Assembly: GCA_030407315.1 (NCBI GenBank)
Contig: JALQPE010002512.1
Span: 24,534 to 88,533, forward strand
Reading direction: 5' to 3'
DNA from: Asparagopsis taxiformis
Taxonomy: Eukaryota; Rhodophyta; Florideophyceae; Bonnemaisoniales; Bonnemaisoniaceae
Length of the DNA stretch: 64,000 bases
Shown: positions 51,569-61,112 of the stretch, one piece after another
Numbering within the stretch: position 1 is the stretch's first letter
How the letters are laid out: the number at the start of each line of letters is the position of its first letter
The notes under the pieces: model-generated
Database searches by the model: none
Seen by the model: only the letters and a program-made list of their open reading frames with translations
Told to the model about the DNA's origin: nothing
Translations under genes and position numbers: made by a program

Positions 51569-53352
51569 GTCAGTATTGCCGGGTGTACGACGTCCCTTTC
51601 GAAGATTTGGTCAGTGCCGACGAGAGCCGAGAACACGTGCCCATCACGGGCAACGTTCAGCTCATTCTGACTGATCCGCCCTACAATGTTCGTCGTAAGA
51701 GGAACGATTCCAACTCTTCGTACGACAGGCTAACTGCAGAAGATATGCAGGCTAGCATCGAAGTGTTTGACGAGCTGTTGCGCCCCGGTGGCCACGGCAT
51801 CGTGTTCTGCTCCGTTTTGCAGTTCTACGAATGGTTCCATTACTTGGAAACGTACAAAGGACCGCAGTCAGAAGGCCCAACCGATGCTGCTGCCAGTGAT
51901 GACGGGTCGGATGAAGAAGAGGTTACGTCCATGAATTCGGACTCCGAAGCATCGCAGCACAGTGGCGAAGAAAGTGCGGATGAGGAGGAGGACGAGGAGG
52001 AGGAGGACGTCGTTCGGAATTCAGTTTTCTTCGTTGGCGAGGTACCTCTGTTGTTTGTCCGACTACCTGGGCACCTCTATCAAATGCCGGGGCGGAAGAG
52101 GTACCAACGCATGAACATGGCAGAGGTCGCTATCCACTTCTGGAAGCGAGGTGTTCCGTTCAAGACCGGAAGCGAGATGGTGGCCTATAGGAACCACGGA
52201 TACATGGACGGCACGTACCCGGCGTGGTGCAACGTCACCATCAATATGCCCGCCATCGATTCGAATGAGATGGTGTGGCGAACAAGGAGCACAACCGGTG
52301 CTACGGTCAGAGTTCGTGCAGAGCAGAAGAGCGTCGCTCTCATGATGGAGTTGATCAGCCAGCATTCACAGCCTGGTGATATTGTTGTCGATCCATTCTC
52401 TGGCACTTTCGCAACGGGAAAAGCAGCTATGAGCTTGCCTGAGCACCGTGTTTTCGTCGGCAGTGACATGGACAAATTGTGTGTGGCACGATCGCTTCCA
52501 AAGCTGTGTGCAGTCATGTCACGTGTAATTCTTTCAAACAACACTGACATGAGGGTCACGACAGAAGCGAAACAGAGTGCTGAGAAGTTCTTGGCGTCCC
52601 CCTCTGTCACGATGCGTACGCAGAGGGAACGCAGGATCATCGAACCCCCACCTGGCCTTCCCCTGTACCAGAGGTTCCCGAAATATATTCGGCAGTACCT
52701 CTGGCAGCTGTGCCCAGAGTCGATTGCGTCGCACGAGCACATGGAAAAACCGGTACATTATTGGCCACCTTCCCTGCGCCGCTGGTTGCAAACTGAAAAC
52801 CCTCGCGTGATGCGGGCACACGATTGTGTTGCGAAAAAATTGAGCGTTCGACCATCGCTGATTAAGCATCCAAATGCAGGAAGAGGGCTCTTCGCTGAAC
52901 AGACATTTAATGTTGGCGACGAAGTATGTGCATACTACGGAACTGTTGTGTACTCTGATATGAGCAAGGAGTCGATGAGGTTCGCGTACGGAGAGGGTCA
53001 CATGGCGATAACGAAGGAAACATTCTTGATGTATGCCATCAAGCTGTATGCAACAGCGGAGGACGACGAAAACATCGAGCATCCAATTTGGATTGTTCCG
53101 GCTCCGTTCTGTTCGGCGCAGTTCATCAACGACCCGCGGTATTTGCGAGGTGAGGACACTCCGGCGGAAGACACCAGGCGGATGGCCAACGTCGAGTTTG
53201 TCGAGAACTACAGCAGCGGTTCGACGGGGAAGAAGCTCAAGGCGAAGGACCTAGAAAATCCGAAGATCATTGTAGTACGTGCAATCCGCGATATCCGTCC
53301 AGGGCAGGAGCTCTACGTTCATTATGGGACAGCGTTTAGAGCATGGAATTAG
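51307..53352 (+). CDS. DPPY-type DNA methyltransferase fused to SET domain (B3, complete)
   Basis: The first ATG is at 51,307; the frame is open for 60 more codons or so upstream, overlapping ORF1. In the 701-codon frame counted from 51,247, ILTDPPYN (DPPY at 143-146) is the catalytic motif of amino-methyltransferases. An acidic insert (210-255) and a target-recognition-like region follow, then DPFSGTFATGKAA (382-394), the SAM-binding motif. This order (DPPY before FxGxG) is that of beta-class enzymes such as CcrM and suggests N6-adenine, less likely N4-cytosine, methylation. Residues 533-694 form a SET domain: NAGRGLFA, CAYYG, QFIND, NVEFVE and IRPGQELYVHYG, i.e. a putative protein-lysine methyltransferase. 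It would probably act in the nucleus on chromatin. Confidence 0.85.
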   Translation: MAVLRPAPQAADAEKVPKPVDDTPTRRNTGGRGLVPSTRHTTRLQLGPGRTSLTAQGPSSPPSPSPHATEEQESEGQALAKDFLSKMSQYCRVYDVPFEDLVSADESREHVPITGNVQLILTDPPYNVRRKRNDSNSSYDRLTAEDMQASIEVFDELLRPGGHGIVFCSVLQFYEWFHYLETYKGPQSEGPTDAAASDDGSDEEEVTSMNSDSEASQHSGEESADEEEDEEEEDVVRNSVFFVGEVPLLFVRLPGHLYQMPGRKRYQRMNMAEVAIHFWKRGVPFKTGSEMVAYRNHGYMDGTYPAWCNVTINMPAIDSNEMVWRTRSTTGATVRVRAEQKSVALMMELISQHSQPGDIVVDPFSGTFATGKAAMSLPEHRVFVGSDMDKLCVARSLPKLCAVMSRVILSNNTDMRVTTEAKQSAEKFLASPSVTMRTQRERRIIEPPPGLPLYQRFPKYIRQYLWQLCPESIASHEHMEKPVHYWPPSLRRWLQTENPRVMRAHDCVAKKLSVRPSLIKHPNAGRGLFAEQTFNVGDEVCAYYGTVVYSDMSKESMRFAYGEGHMAITKETFLMYAIKLYATAEDDENIEHPIWIVPAPFCSAQFINDPRYLRGEDTPAEDTRRMANVEFVENYSSGSTGKKLKAKDLENPKIIVVRAIRDIRPGQELYVHYGTAFRAWN

Positions 53353-53587
53353 GGTCACGAAAGATGTTTTCATTTCGACTACAAATAAAGCTACGTTCCA
53401 GAGTTGAAGTATATCATATAATGCAGCATGTCCAGCCACCATTAGTCCAGGGTGAAACCTATTCAGCAGTACTCGCCTGTCAAAAACCAATCGTTCACAC
53501 TCCAGGTGCACTTCGTCCGAGCAGTGAACCTGACTGCTTGGATGCTGTTATGCGTGCAGATGCAAAATACACGACCAAGTTTAAATG

Positions 53588-53826
53588 GACGCCCGGTGGA
53601 TGTCCAGCTCAGTTGCATTGCTGTCCAGCCCAGAAATTCTACAATTCAGGGCAGAAAAAATATTGCAAAAAACATCGATTTCAGCGGGTCGATTGTGCCG
53701 TACGGCACACCCCCATCTCAAAAACATGTTCACATGTGCATGTTTTTGAGAATAGCCCAAATTTTAATTCAAATCAGGACGTCTTCCGGACATAGGGGTG
53801 CTCGCGGCCTAGCTCGACAGCTGTAA
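53588..53826 (-). promoter_or_regulatory. Hairpin repeat module upstream of coiled-coil gene (B3)
   Basis: Reverse-oriented copy of the module, with GTGCCGTACGGCAC and the ACATG hairpin, ending about 185 bp upstream of the ATG at 54,012. It also forms the 3' flank of the methyltransferase-SET gene. Confidence 0.6.
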
Positions 53827-54011
53827 TTTTACCTCATTAAATACTGTTGATGACTGCCTACCGTATACAATCTGGGCTGTTGGCGTATTCTCCGGTACTT
53901 GACCTGACCTGAACGTTCATCGCAGACCGTTGTGGTTACCGACACTATACAGCAATCTTTTTTGTATCTCGTGCAACTCAATCGTTCCATCGCTTCCGGG
54001 AAAGCTTCATT

Positions 54012-56296
54012 ATGCCGCCGCGTATTGCGAAGAAAGCTCCAAAGCCTCCGGGCCTCCAGAAAACCCGGTCAGCAGCTGCTGTATCGAGTGCCCGACAATC
54101 CCGTGCGAAGAAGCGGTCTGGGCCTACCGGCAGCATTGAACCGCGGTCCGGTAGTCGCAAGACGGACCGGCGCAGAACTGGGGATCCGCAGCGAGAAAGT
54201 GAGGAAGGAGGAACGGCGCGGAGAGAGATGGGGCTTGACCGAGGCAAGCGTGCTCGCAGGGACAGTGAACATCATGATGATGACATGATAGTGGCTCAAA
54301 ACATGTTGGAATTGCGGCAGAGTGCTATGGCAAAGGTAGTTCCTCCCGGGTTGGCAGATGCGGAGGTGCTGCAGACGGAGTCCCAGCCGGGGGTTCGCGA
54401 GACACTGGAGGCTGTGACCCCCACTGCGCCAACTATGCCGAGTACATCAGCCCCAGCAGGTAATGCAGTCAGGGACCCGAGGATAGCGGCAAGGGATGTT
54501 GTTTCTGAGCAACGTTCACAGGATGCCAACTATCATCGGCGGTCAGGTGGTACTGAGGGGAGAGAGCAGCCGGAGTGCGGGCCTCGTCACAACAGACCGT
54601 CATTGGTGCCAAATATGCGCGTAACGCCCCCGCGACGTCAGGCTATTGCCGATGGAGGACATCATAATCCCGATAGCGTGGGAGATGGGGGGACGGTGAG
54701 GGCAGAGAGGTTGCATCCGCCGGAATCCATCGATTTAATGGCGAGTCGCATCAATGCGCAGAAGAAGAAGATCGCGGAGCTGGAAAAAAAGTGTTTAGCC
54801 AGGACATAGCAAACAAGGCGCTCACCACGGAGATAGTTGCGTTGGAGGCTAAGGTGAAGACTCTGCAGGCGGAAAATGCCAGCCTTACTGCAATTGCGAG
54901 AACAGGTAGAATCAGTGATCACGGTGGCGGTAAGTCGAAAATACAGAAAGCCATTCCTGTGAAATACCTTGGAGTTCTTAGGGCGGTTGAGGAAAACCTG
55001 ACAAAGTGGTGCAAGAACGAGACTATGGAACTGGACCCTATAGCGGAACAAACGCAGAGACGTTGGACTGGACGTACCATCGAGGTAGAGCCGGTAGAAG
55101 GGACACTTTGGAGCGAAAACGGTGTAGGATATATTGCTACCCCTCCGGGCTACATCATCAAGAATCTGCAGTGGTATACACCTTCGTACAGAGACGAGAG
55201 TGATCTGCTGAATGACTTGGTGCGACACGTACTGCGTCAAAGTCCGTGGTGTGATGTGTTTTCCGATGAGGAGCAGCGTGTGTGCTGTCAAGAGGCTGTG
55301 GCGGGGAGCAAGGAATTGAAAGTGAAGGTGACGCAGAAACTGTCCGACGTGATGAGTGCACGGAAGCGTAATGCGAGGGACAGATTGTTCGGTTCGCTGG
55401 GGTACACGAAATTAATGTCTAGATGCACGATGCTGACGACGCGAGCTGAGATGGACGAGCGAGAGGATCAAAAGCGCGAAGCGTCTGAGAAGCTTTTGAA
55501 ACGGGAAAGCAACGGTGATTTGGATATGGGGAGGTGGCGAACAGCACCGTTCTCAGAGCTGCGATACAGCAAAGGCATGGTTCCTGACAGCTTCGAAATG
55601 GAAGTGAATGGTGATGCATGGTTTAACAACCGAGTAGCTGTGAATGTGCTGGACATCTTCAGGGGTTATTCGATACGACCAGAACAAGTAATGGACATAG
55701 AGACGAGCATACTAACGCTGGCGCGCCTGGATGCTTGGCTAGTGACTACTGTGGAGTGTTTGGATGAACCGAAGGGGAAAGGAGGTGCACGGCAGAAGGA
55801 GTTTACAAGGAGGTACAGTCAATATGTGGAGGTAGCTTTTCAGCAATTAGTTGGTATGGTGGTGTACTGCATGTCTTGTCTCCAAAGCTCGCAAGCAAGG
55901 GAAGAAACGGACGTTGTCGAGAGCGAACAGCGGACTAGTGCACAGTCGCGGCATGTGTTTGCAAGCCGTACTGTGACGAGAGAGGCTGTTGAAGTGTGGC
56001 AAAGCGGAGAGGGGTCTGGAATTGTTCATGTCGTTGATGATGTAAACCGTTGCTCATCACTTGTTCTAGTGTCCGAGGATTGGATTCAATCGCATATTAC
56101 GTCAAACCTCGGTGCTGTAATGGATTGTGTGATTGCGCAAGGACTAATTGGCGCAGAACTTTTCGTCGCTGACCCATATGCTGGACACCTGAGTGAAAAC
56201 CTGAATGTCGAAATCAATGCCACACAGTATGGGGGCATGGAGCGGCGCCATGCAGCCACTGCTGATAACGGTTTTGGCGTAATGGAGGATGGTTGA
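54012..56296 (+). pseudogene. Basic coiled-coil protein, B3 copy with one frameshift
   Basis: The ATG at 54,012 is followed by a basic N-terminus with RAKKR and RRR clusters and a Pro/Ser/Thr-rich linker. At 54,784-54,790 a run of seven A (eight in B1) breaks the frame inside the leucine-zipper-like segment; the rest continues at 54,791-56,296 without interruption. The C-terminal 480 residues (starting FSQDIANKALTT) are unrecognised; they contain conserved-looking Trp-rich stretches (WTGRTIEVEP, LWSENGVGYIATPPG). Because the two copies break at different places, each mutation is secondary, or the A-run is bypassed by slippage during transcription. Stops of this gene and of the opposed transposase are 77 bp apart. 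Confidence 0.6.
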
Positions 56297-56373
56297 AATT
56301 AGTGCAGTAAATGTGACGTTGGCTAGAAGGCTTATCATGTAGTACATTATCAATAGAGTGCTGCGATTTAGAT

Positions 56374-58510
56374 TTATTCTTCTTCATTATCATCTGTGAA
56401 CTGGTAATCAGTGTTGGTGTAGAAGCGGTTGAGATAGAAACGGTAGTCCGACCAGTGCATTTGTTTCGTAAATGGCTTGACTGGAAAGTTACTTCGTACG
56501 ATGTGCACGGTGCCAGATATAGTAGATGCAGGAATGAGGTCAAACCAAGGACCACCTGCACTGTGGGATGCAGTGTCATTGCTGTGAACGGATCCGTTGT
56601 CCGGGTCCCATGTGGACCACTTTAAACAAATGCACCCAAGTGATTTTTCCACAGCGGTTTTTGGGGCAAAGCAGGTCATATACTGAACGAAAGCGAGTTC
56701 TACAGGTTGAAACAGGTTTGGAGACTGCAGGCGTACCAGTGCCAGGACGCGCCCTACCCATATGGTTCTGTAGTCATCGGCAGTTCCGGAGATGACGACA
56801 AAGGAGTACTGCGATCTCTTTGCGGGGACGAATGATGAAGTTGCAAAGACGCGCTGCTGCTTGTGCCTCGACACGTTTGTGGGGCGAAGCATGCCACTGT
56901 GCGGGTCAAAGTCGTCGGCATCTGGGACGTACCCTCCCATGACGTAGGCGGACTTTACCACGGTGACGGAAATGTCCATGTCATGTATTGGAGGGCTTTC
57001 TGCCGTGGCGCGCAGTCTAGCGAGGGTGAGGAACGCTTGTGCAGCTGTGTCACCGAGTTGCTGGAATAGCGTTATGGTGCCAGACGGGAACGAGGAGTTG
57101 TGCAGAGGCAAAAGAGTGGCAGGATCGGGCTGTCCGTCGATATCTGCAACGAGGAGGGTTGCATCGGGCAGCAGGGAGGCAAAGTCGTGCAGTGCAACGG
57201 TGAATCCGTCGCGAACGAGTACTGCACCGTCTGTGGGCGATATCATCCGTGGGTTTCCCAATGTGTTCGATGGGATGTGACCAGTTGGAGTGGCCAAGGA
57301 GAATTCCATGTGGCGAATAGTCTCTTCCATGGCTGTGGAGCGCCTTCGAGAGGTTTTCCTATAACTCTGTTTGAACAGAAGATGCGAGTGTTCGTAGGGG
57401 CCTGCATCAATGTGTTCCAGGGCGCCATATCTCTGCAAGTCACCGGGAAGATGGTCAAGGAGATGGAACTTGAAAGTTTTGAGACCTGTGGTGTGGAATG
57501 GGCCGAGGGTGGAGAGCATTGATTGTTTGAAATAGGAAATGGAGTTTTGGAGGCTTTCTAGTTCGGCGGCAGTCCAGTGCTTGATGCGACCGCGTTTCAT
57601 GACCCATGCGACGAGGTCAGAGTATTGCGTGCAGATGGAAGTGAGGGGGGCTGTCTCTACTTCGTCACAGCATGTGTCAATGAATGCTGCGATGAAAGGG
57701 AACACCATGTCGACATGGTGATAGTCTTTGGCTGCGAGCATGCCGCGTATGCCGTCCTCCGTGAAGAGGGCGTTCAAATTGGTGCCCTTCTCACCCTTGG
57801 AGAAGTCGACATGAAGACCGGTGATGTAGTAGTCGCGTTCGATAGCGGACAGAATGCTGTTTGAGCCGGCGAGGATGGATTTTTTCACCTTCTTGAAGGT
57901 GCGAGGTGTCCCGGAATGGGAGGCAGTGGTGGTGAGGTCTGGGGAGCTGAGGCGGTGGACAATGCACTGTTTGATGAGCTTTGAGATGCCGAGGTGGAGA
58001 TTGTGCAGAGGCTCGAAGGAGAAAATGTTGTAGGGGTCTAGGGGACTGTTGGTGGGTAAAAGAGCGGTCGATTCGAGGACAGAGTGTTGTTCGAGGAGGG
58101 AGAGAGCTTCGAGCGGAGCAGTTGTATGCTCCTGAGCGCTCTCTTGGCGTGCAGAGCGTGTATCATCGAGGGAGCGGGGCTGGTGTGGCGCGCTGGATTC
58201 AAGTTGAGTGGCGGGGATGTAGCAGCGGTGGCAGGGATGTGTGGTGGTAGTGCTGTTGCGAGTGCATGACAGCTCTTTGGCCTCTGGAAAGTCGCAGCAA
58301 TAATTGGCTAGGATGGGAAAGCATTGGCGGGCAGTTGCAGTGGAGTCTGTGCAGGGGAACCCGGAAGAGAACGCGGTGGATAGGGACGAAAACACTTTTT
58401 CGAGTGCTTTATGAAGAATATCAATTTTGCGAGCGCGACTAGCAGAACTAGAGGTTGTCGGCATTTCATCACCGAACAAGGCGTTGGACGAAGGGTTCAA
58501 AATGTACGGA
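56374..58510 (-). pseudogene. Transposase B (Plavaka-like), N-terminus cut off by CACTA insertion (B3)
   Basis: About 710 codons in one frame, from the insertion point to the stop. It keeps FPILANYCCDFPEAKEL followed by C-H-R-C (C90, C93 of this fragment), NIFSFEPLHNLHLG near 160, and HIDAGPYEHSHLLFKQSYRKTS near 390, the blocks shared with Plavaka/CACTA transposases. The zinc-finger N-terminus seen in B1 is missing because the A-type element starts at 58,511. The remaining part shows no frameshift, so this copy was probably intact until the insertion. Confidence 0.82.
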
Positions 58511-59700
58511 CACTACTGTGTCTGAAATCGGGCCTGGGGCAGTACTGTACGGCAGTAAAATTTACTGCCTGAGGCAGTAAAATTTAGTACTGTAAAAATA
58601 TAAATTAATGCCCTACTTGCCGGCAGTACAGTGCACTGCCCGGAGGCAGTGGCCATGTGCTGCCGACGGCAGTAGAAAGTACTGCCTGGATGTATGAGGT
58701 GAGGCAGTGGTGGGAGGCAGTGATAGTTGATGGATTTAGATTGTCTTTCTGGCAGTGATTTGTGCTACAATGGCCTGTAAAATAAAGTAGTATATTGTGC
58801 TGGCTTGGGCAGCACGGGGAGGGATTAAAATATGCTGTCCAGGAATATGGCCCACGGCAGTACTATTTGGTGGCGTGGGATGCACCGTGTGGCAGTAGAA
58901 GCTAGTGTTTCCGGCAGCGTGCTGTGCTGGCTGCAGGCCCTAATGACGGCAGCACATTTTGCTATATTTAGGTAGTGCCCCGATGTACTGTATGATACTG
59001 CCTGGAGGTCATGGCAGAGGCAGAGAAATGTACTGTATTCTATTATTGGACAAAGCAGTAATTTCTGCTGCGGTGTGGTGCTGCTTTTTTTGTACTTACA
59101 GGTAGTGACAAGTCTATGTTCTGGCAGTAGAGTAATGCAGTGGAATATGATGACAGCAGACATGCTTCGAGGCTGTGTATTCTACTGCCTGTGGAAGCGA
59201 GTGGGGACAGTAAATTATGATGTCTGACGAAATGTGTGAAAGCAATGAAATGAGGTGCTGATAGTCTCTGGGAAAAGCTGCCTGATAGTACTGCTTTATG
59301 GTACGAAAAGTGCTACCGTACCGTGCTACTTGCCGTGGTGGAAAGTGCTGCCGTGCTCTACTACTTGCGTATGTGTAAATCACTGCCACGCTGTACTGCT
59401 CCAGGATATGTGAATTGCTGCCCCACAGCACTACAAAAAGTAGTAGATTTTGATGTATTATAGAGCTGTCCAGATCAGCGTAAAGTACTGTCTGATAGTG
59501 TTGTACTCGACAGGGGCATAGGACAGTACCAGTTACTGCCTGTGGCAGTGCAGTGTACTACCTGGAAGTGCTACCTGTGGCAGTACATTTCACTACCTGG
59601 AACTAGTGCTTGAGACAGTACAATTTACTGCCATTTCTATAACCTAGTAAATTGTAGTGCCTGGCGGTACTGACTCGGACAGAACGGGAAAGTAGTAGAA
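58511..59700. repeat. Subterminal GGCAGT/ACTGCC repeats
   Basis: Short motifs GGCAGTA and TACTGCC recur in both orientations over 1.2 kb. Unlike element A there is no strict 35-bp array. Sequence from 59,700 to 60,205 and from 60,276 to 61,112 shows nothing recognisable besides A+T richness. Confidence 0.75.
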
Positions 59701-60205
59701 TATGATGCTTAGGGTAATACTTTCTAGTGCCTACAATTGATGTTCAGGACGATAGAATGAGGTGGAAATGCCATTCCAGCCGCATGTTCAGGCATCTGGC
59801 TACGAAATGTCGGGCAGAATGGAGTATCTCTCTCGGTGGTCTTCATAGAAGTGTATAGGGATAACCAAGTATGATCTAAAAGGATGTCAGAATTTTTATG
59901 TAGCAAGGACAACGATGCCTGAAGGATTGTTTCAGTTCTATCATTAGACTAGACTACTCATAAAATCGAACTATCGTATCTAAAATCTTACTATCTCTAC
60001 AACCAGGACTATTGTGCAAGCAAATCGAGTTCCTTGCTGTTTCAAAACTACATGTGATGTTCAGACAGGAGGGAAATAAACACCATTACAGATGATTTGC
60101 AATAGGTTAGCAATCGGATATAGAAAAGTATTGTAAAGGATGAGAAGAACATGAGTATGAATGGAATGAACAAACTTACCATCATTGAACTATTTTTGCG
60201 TGCAA

Positions 60206-60275
60206 AGGTATTGGTTGTAGGTTGGAATGACGAAAGCTTGCAAGCTTTCGTCATTCCAACCTATAACCAATACCT
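60206..60275. repeat. 70-bp palindrome upstream of A-like transposase
   Basis: Two 35-bp arms meet without a loop at 60,240/60,241 (AAGCTTGCAAGCTT centre) with one mismatch. It lies about 840 bp before the transposase start, matching the arrangement in A and B1. Confidence 0.95.
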
Positions 60276-61112
60276 ATGCCAGAATCATTTGCAATCAATA
60301 GACTAGAATAGGATCAGCGAAGAACGATATTTATGGTTAGTGCACTATCTTTCATGGAAAGCATGTGGAAAGAAATGAGAGAGGGGAAAGATACCTACTC
60401 GACAACGTACCAGCCTTACCTGTCATCTTCATGATAACCGGATGATGAAATGGTCCTATACGTCGCGCATCAACAGCCTTAAATAGACAGCTCATCCACT
60501 CATAATGACCTCGTCGTAACTGGAAGGCAGATGATTTGGCAGACGATGATGTGGCAGATGATTTGGCAGCGGATGATCTGTCAAATTTTCTGGACGTGAT
60601 AAATTAGCAGAAATAGAAATCATGCCCCTACGCAATGTCAAACCAACCTAAAAGTCTTGTTATTGATGTTTAGCTGCATACTGAAGGAGAAACATCGAAT
60701 AAATGCTGTAAATTAGAGTAGTAGACAATCCGAAAGAGAATTGCAACCGTGTTCTCATCTATATATAGTTTATTACCATAACAAGATTACTATTGAGGCC
60801 TATTATACCATGTACTGAAGCTAAATTGCAAATGATTCGTGTATTTCATTCAGAAAAGGAAGCAGGAATCGTTGGAGGCATTAAAGATCGCTGAAGAACC
60901 CAACATGGGAAATCAAGTCACCTGTTCCTTGAGTTAGGTAGGACACTAGTCAGTGTGAAGTTTTCGATAAGATGTAACGGTAAGAAAATATAGGTACTAT
61001 AAACTATTACAGTGGCCTGGTTGAAAAGAGACGGATACCATCTTATTATTTGCCTACTAGTTGACATTAATCCACAATTTGTGCAAGGTTCTCTCCAATC
61101 CAAAGAGAAGAG

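Larger units (their letters stand above)
42087..58510 (+). mobile_element. Transposon B3, most complete copy
   Basis: Starts with the cargo-side TIR inside the integrase gene and runs 16.4 kb to a CACTA insertion in its transposase. Gene order: ParB-dioxygenase (-), divergent intergenic region, ORF1 (+), methyltransferase-SET (+), coiled-coil gene (+), transposase (-). The missing transposase N-terminus, palindrome and second TIR are seen in B1 (12,493-15,987, 3.5 kb), so a full element is about 20 kb. No target-site duplication can be checked because the second end lies outside the window. Confidence 0.88.
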
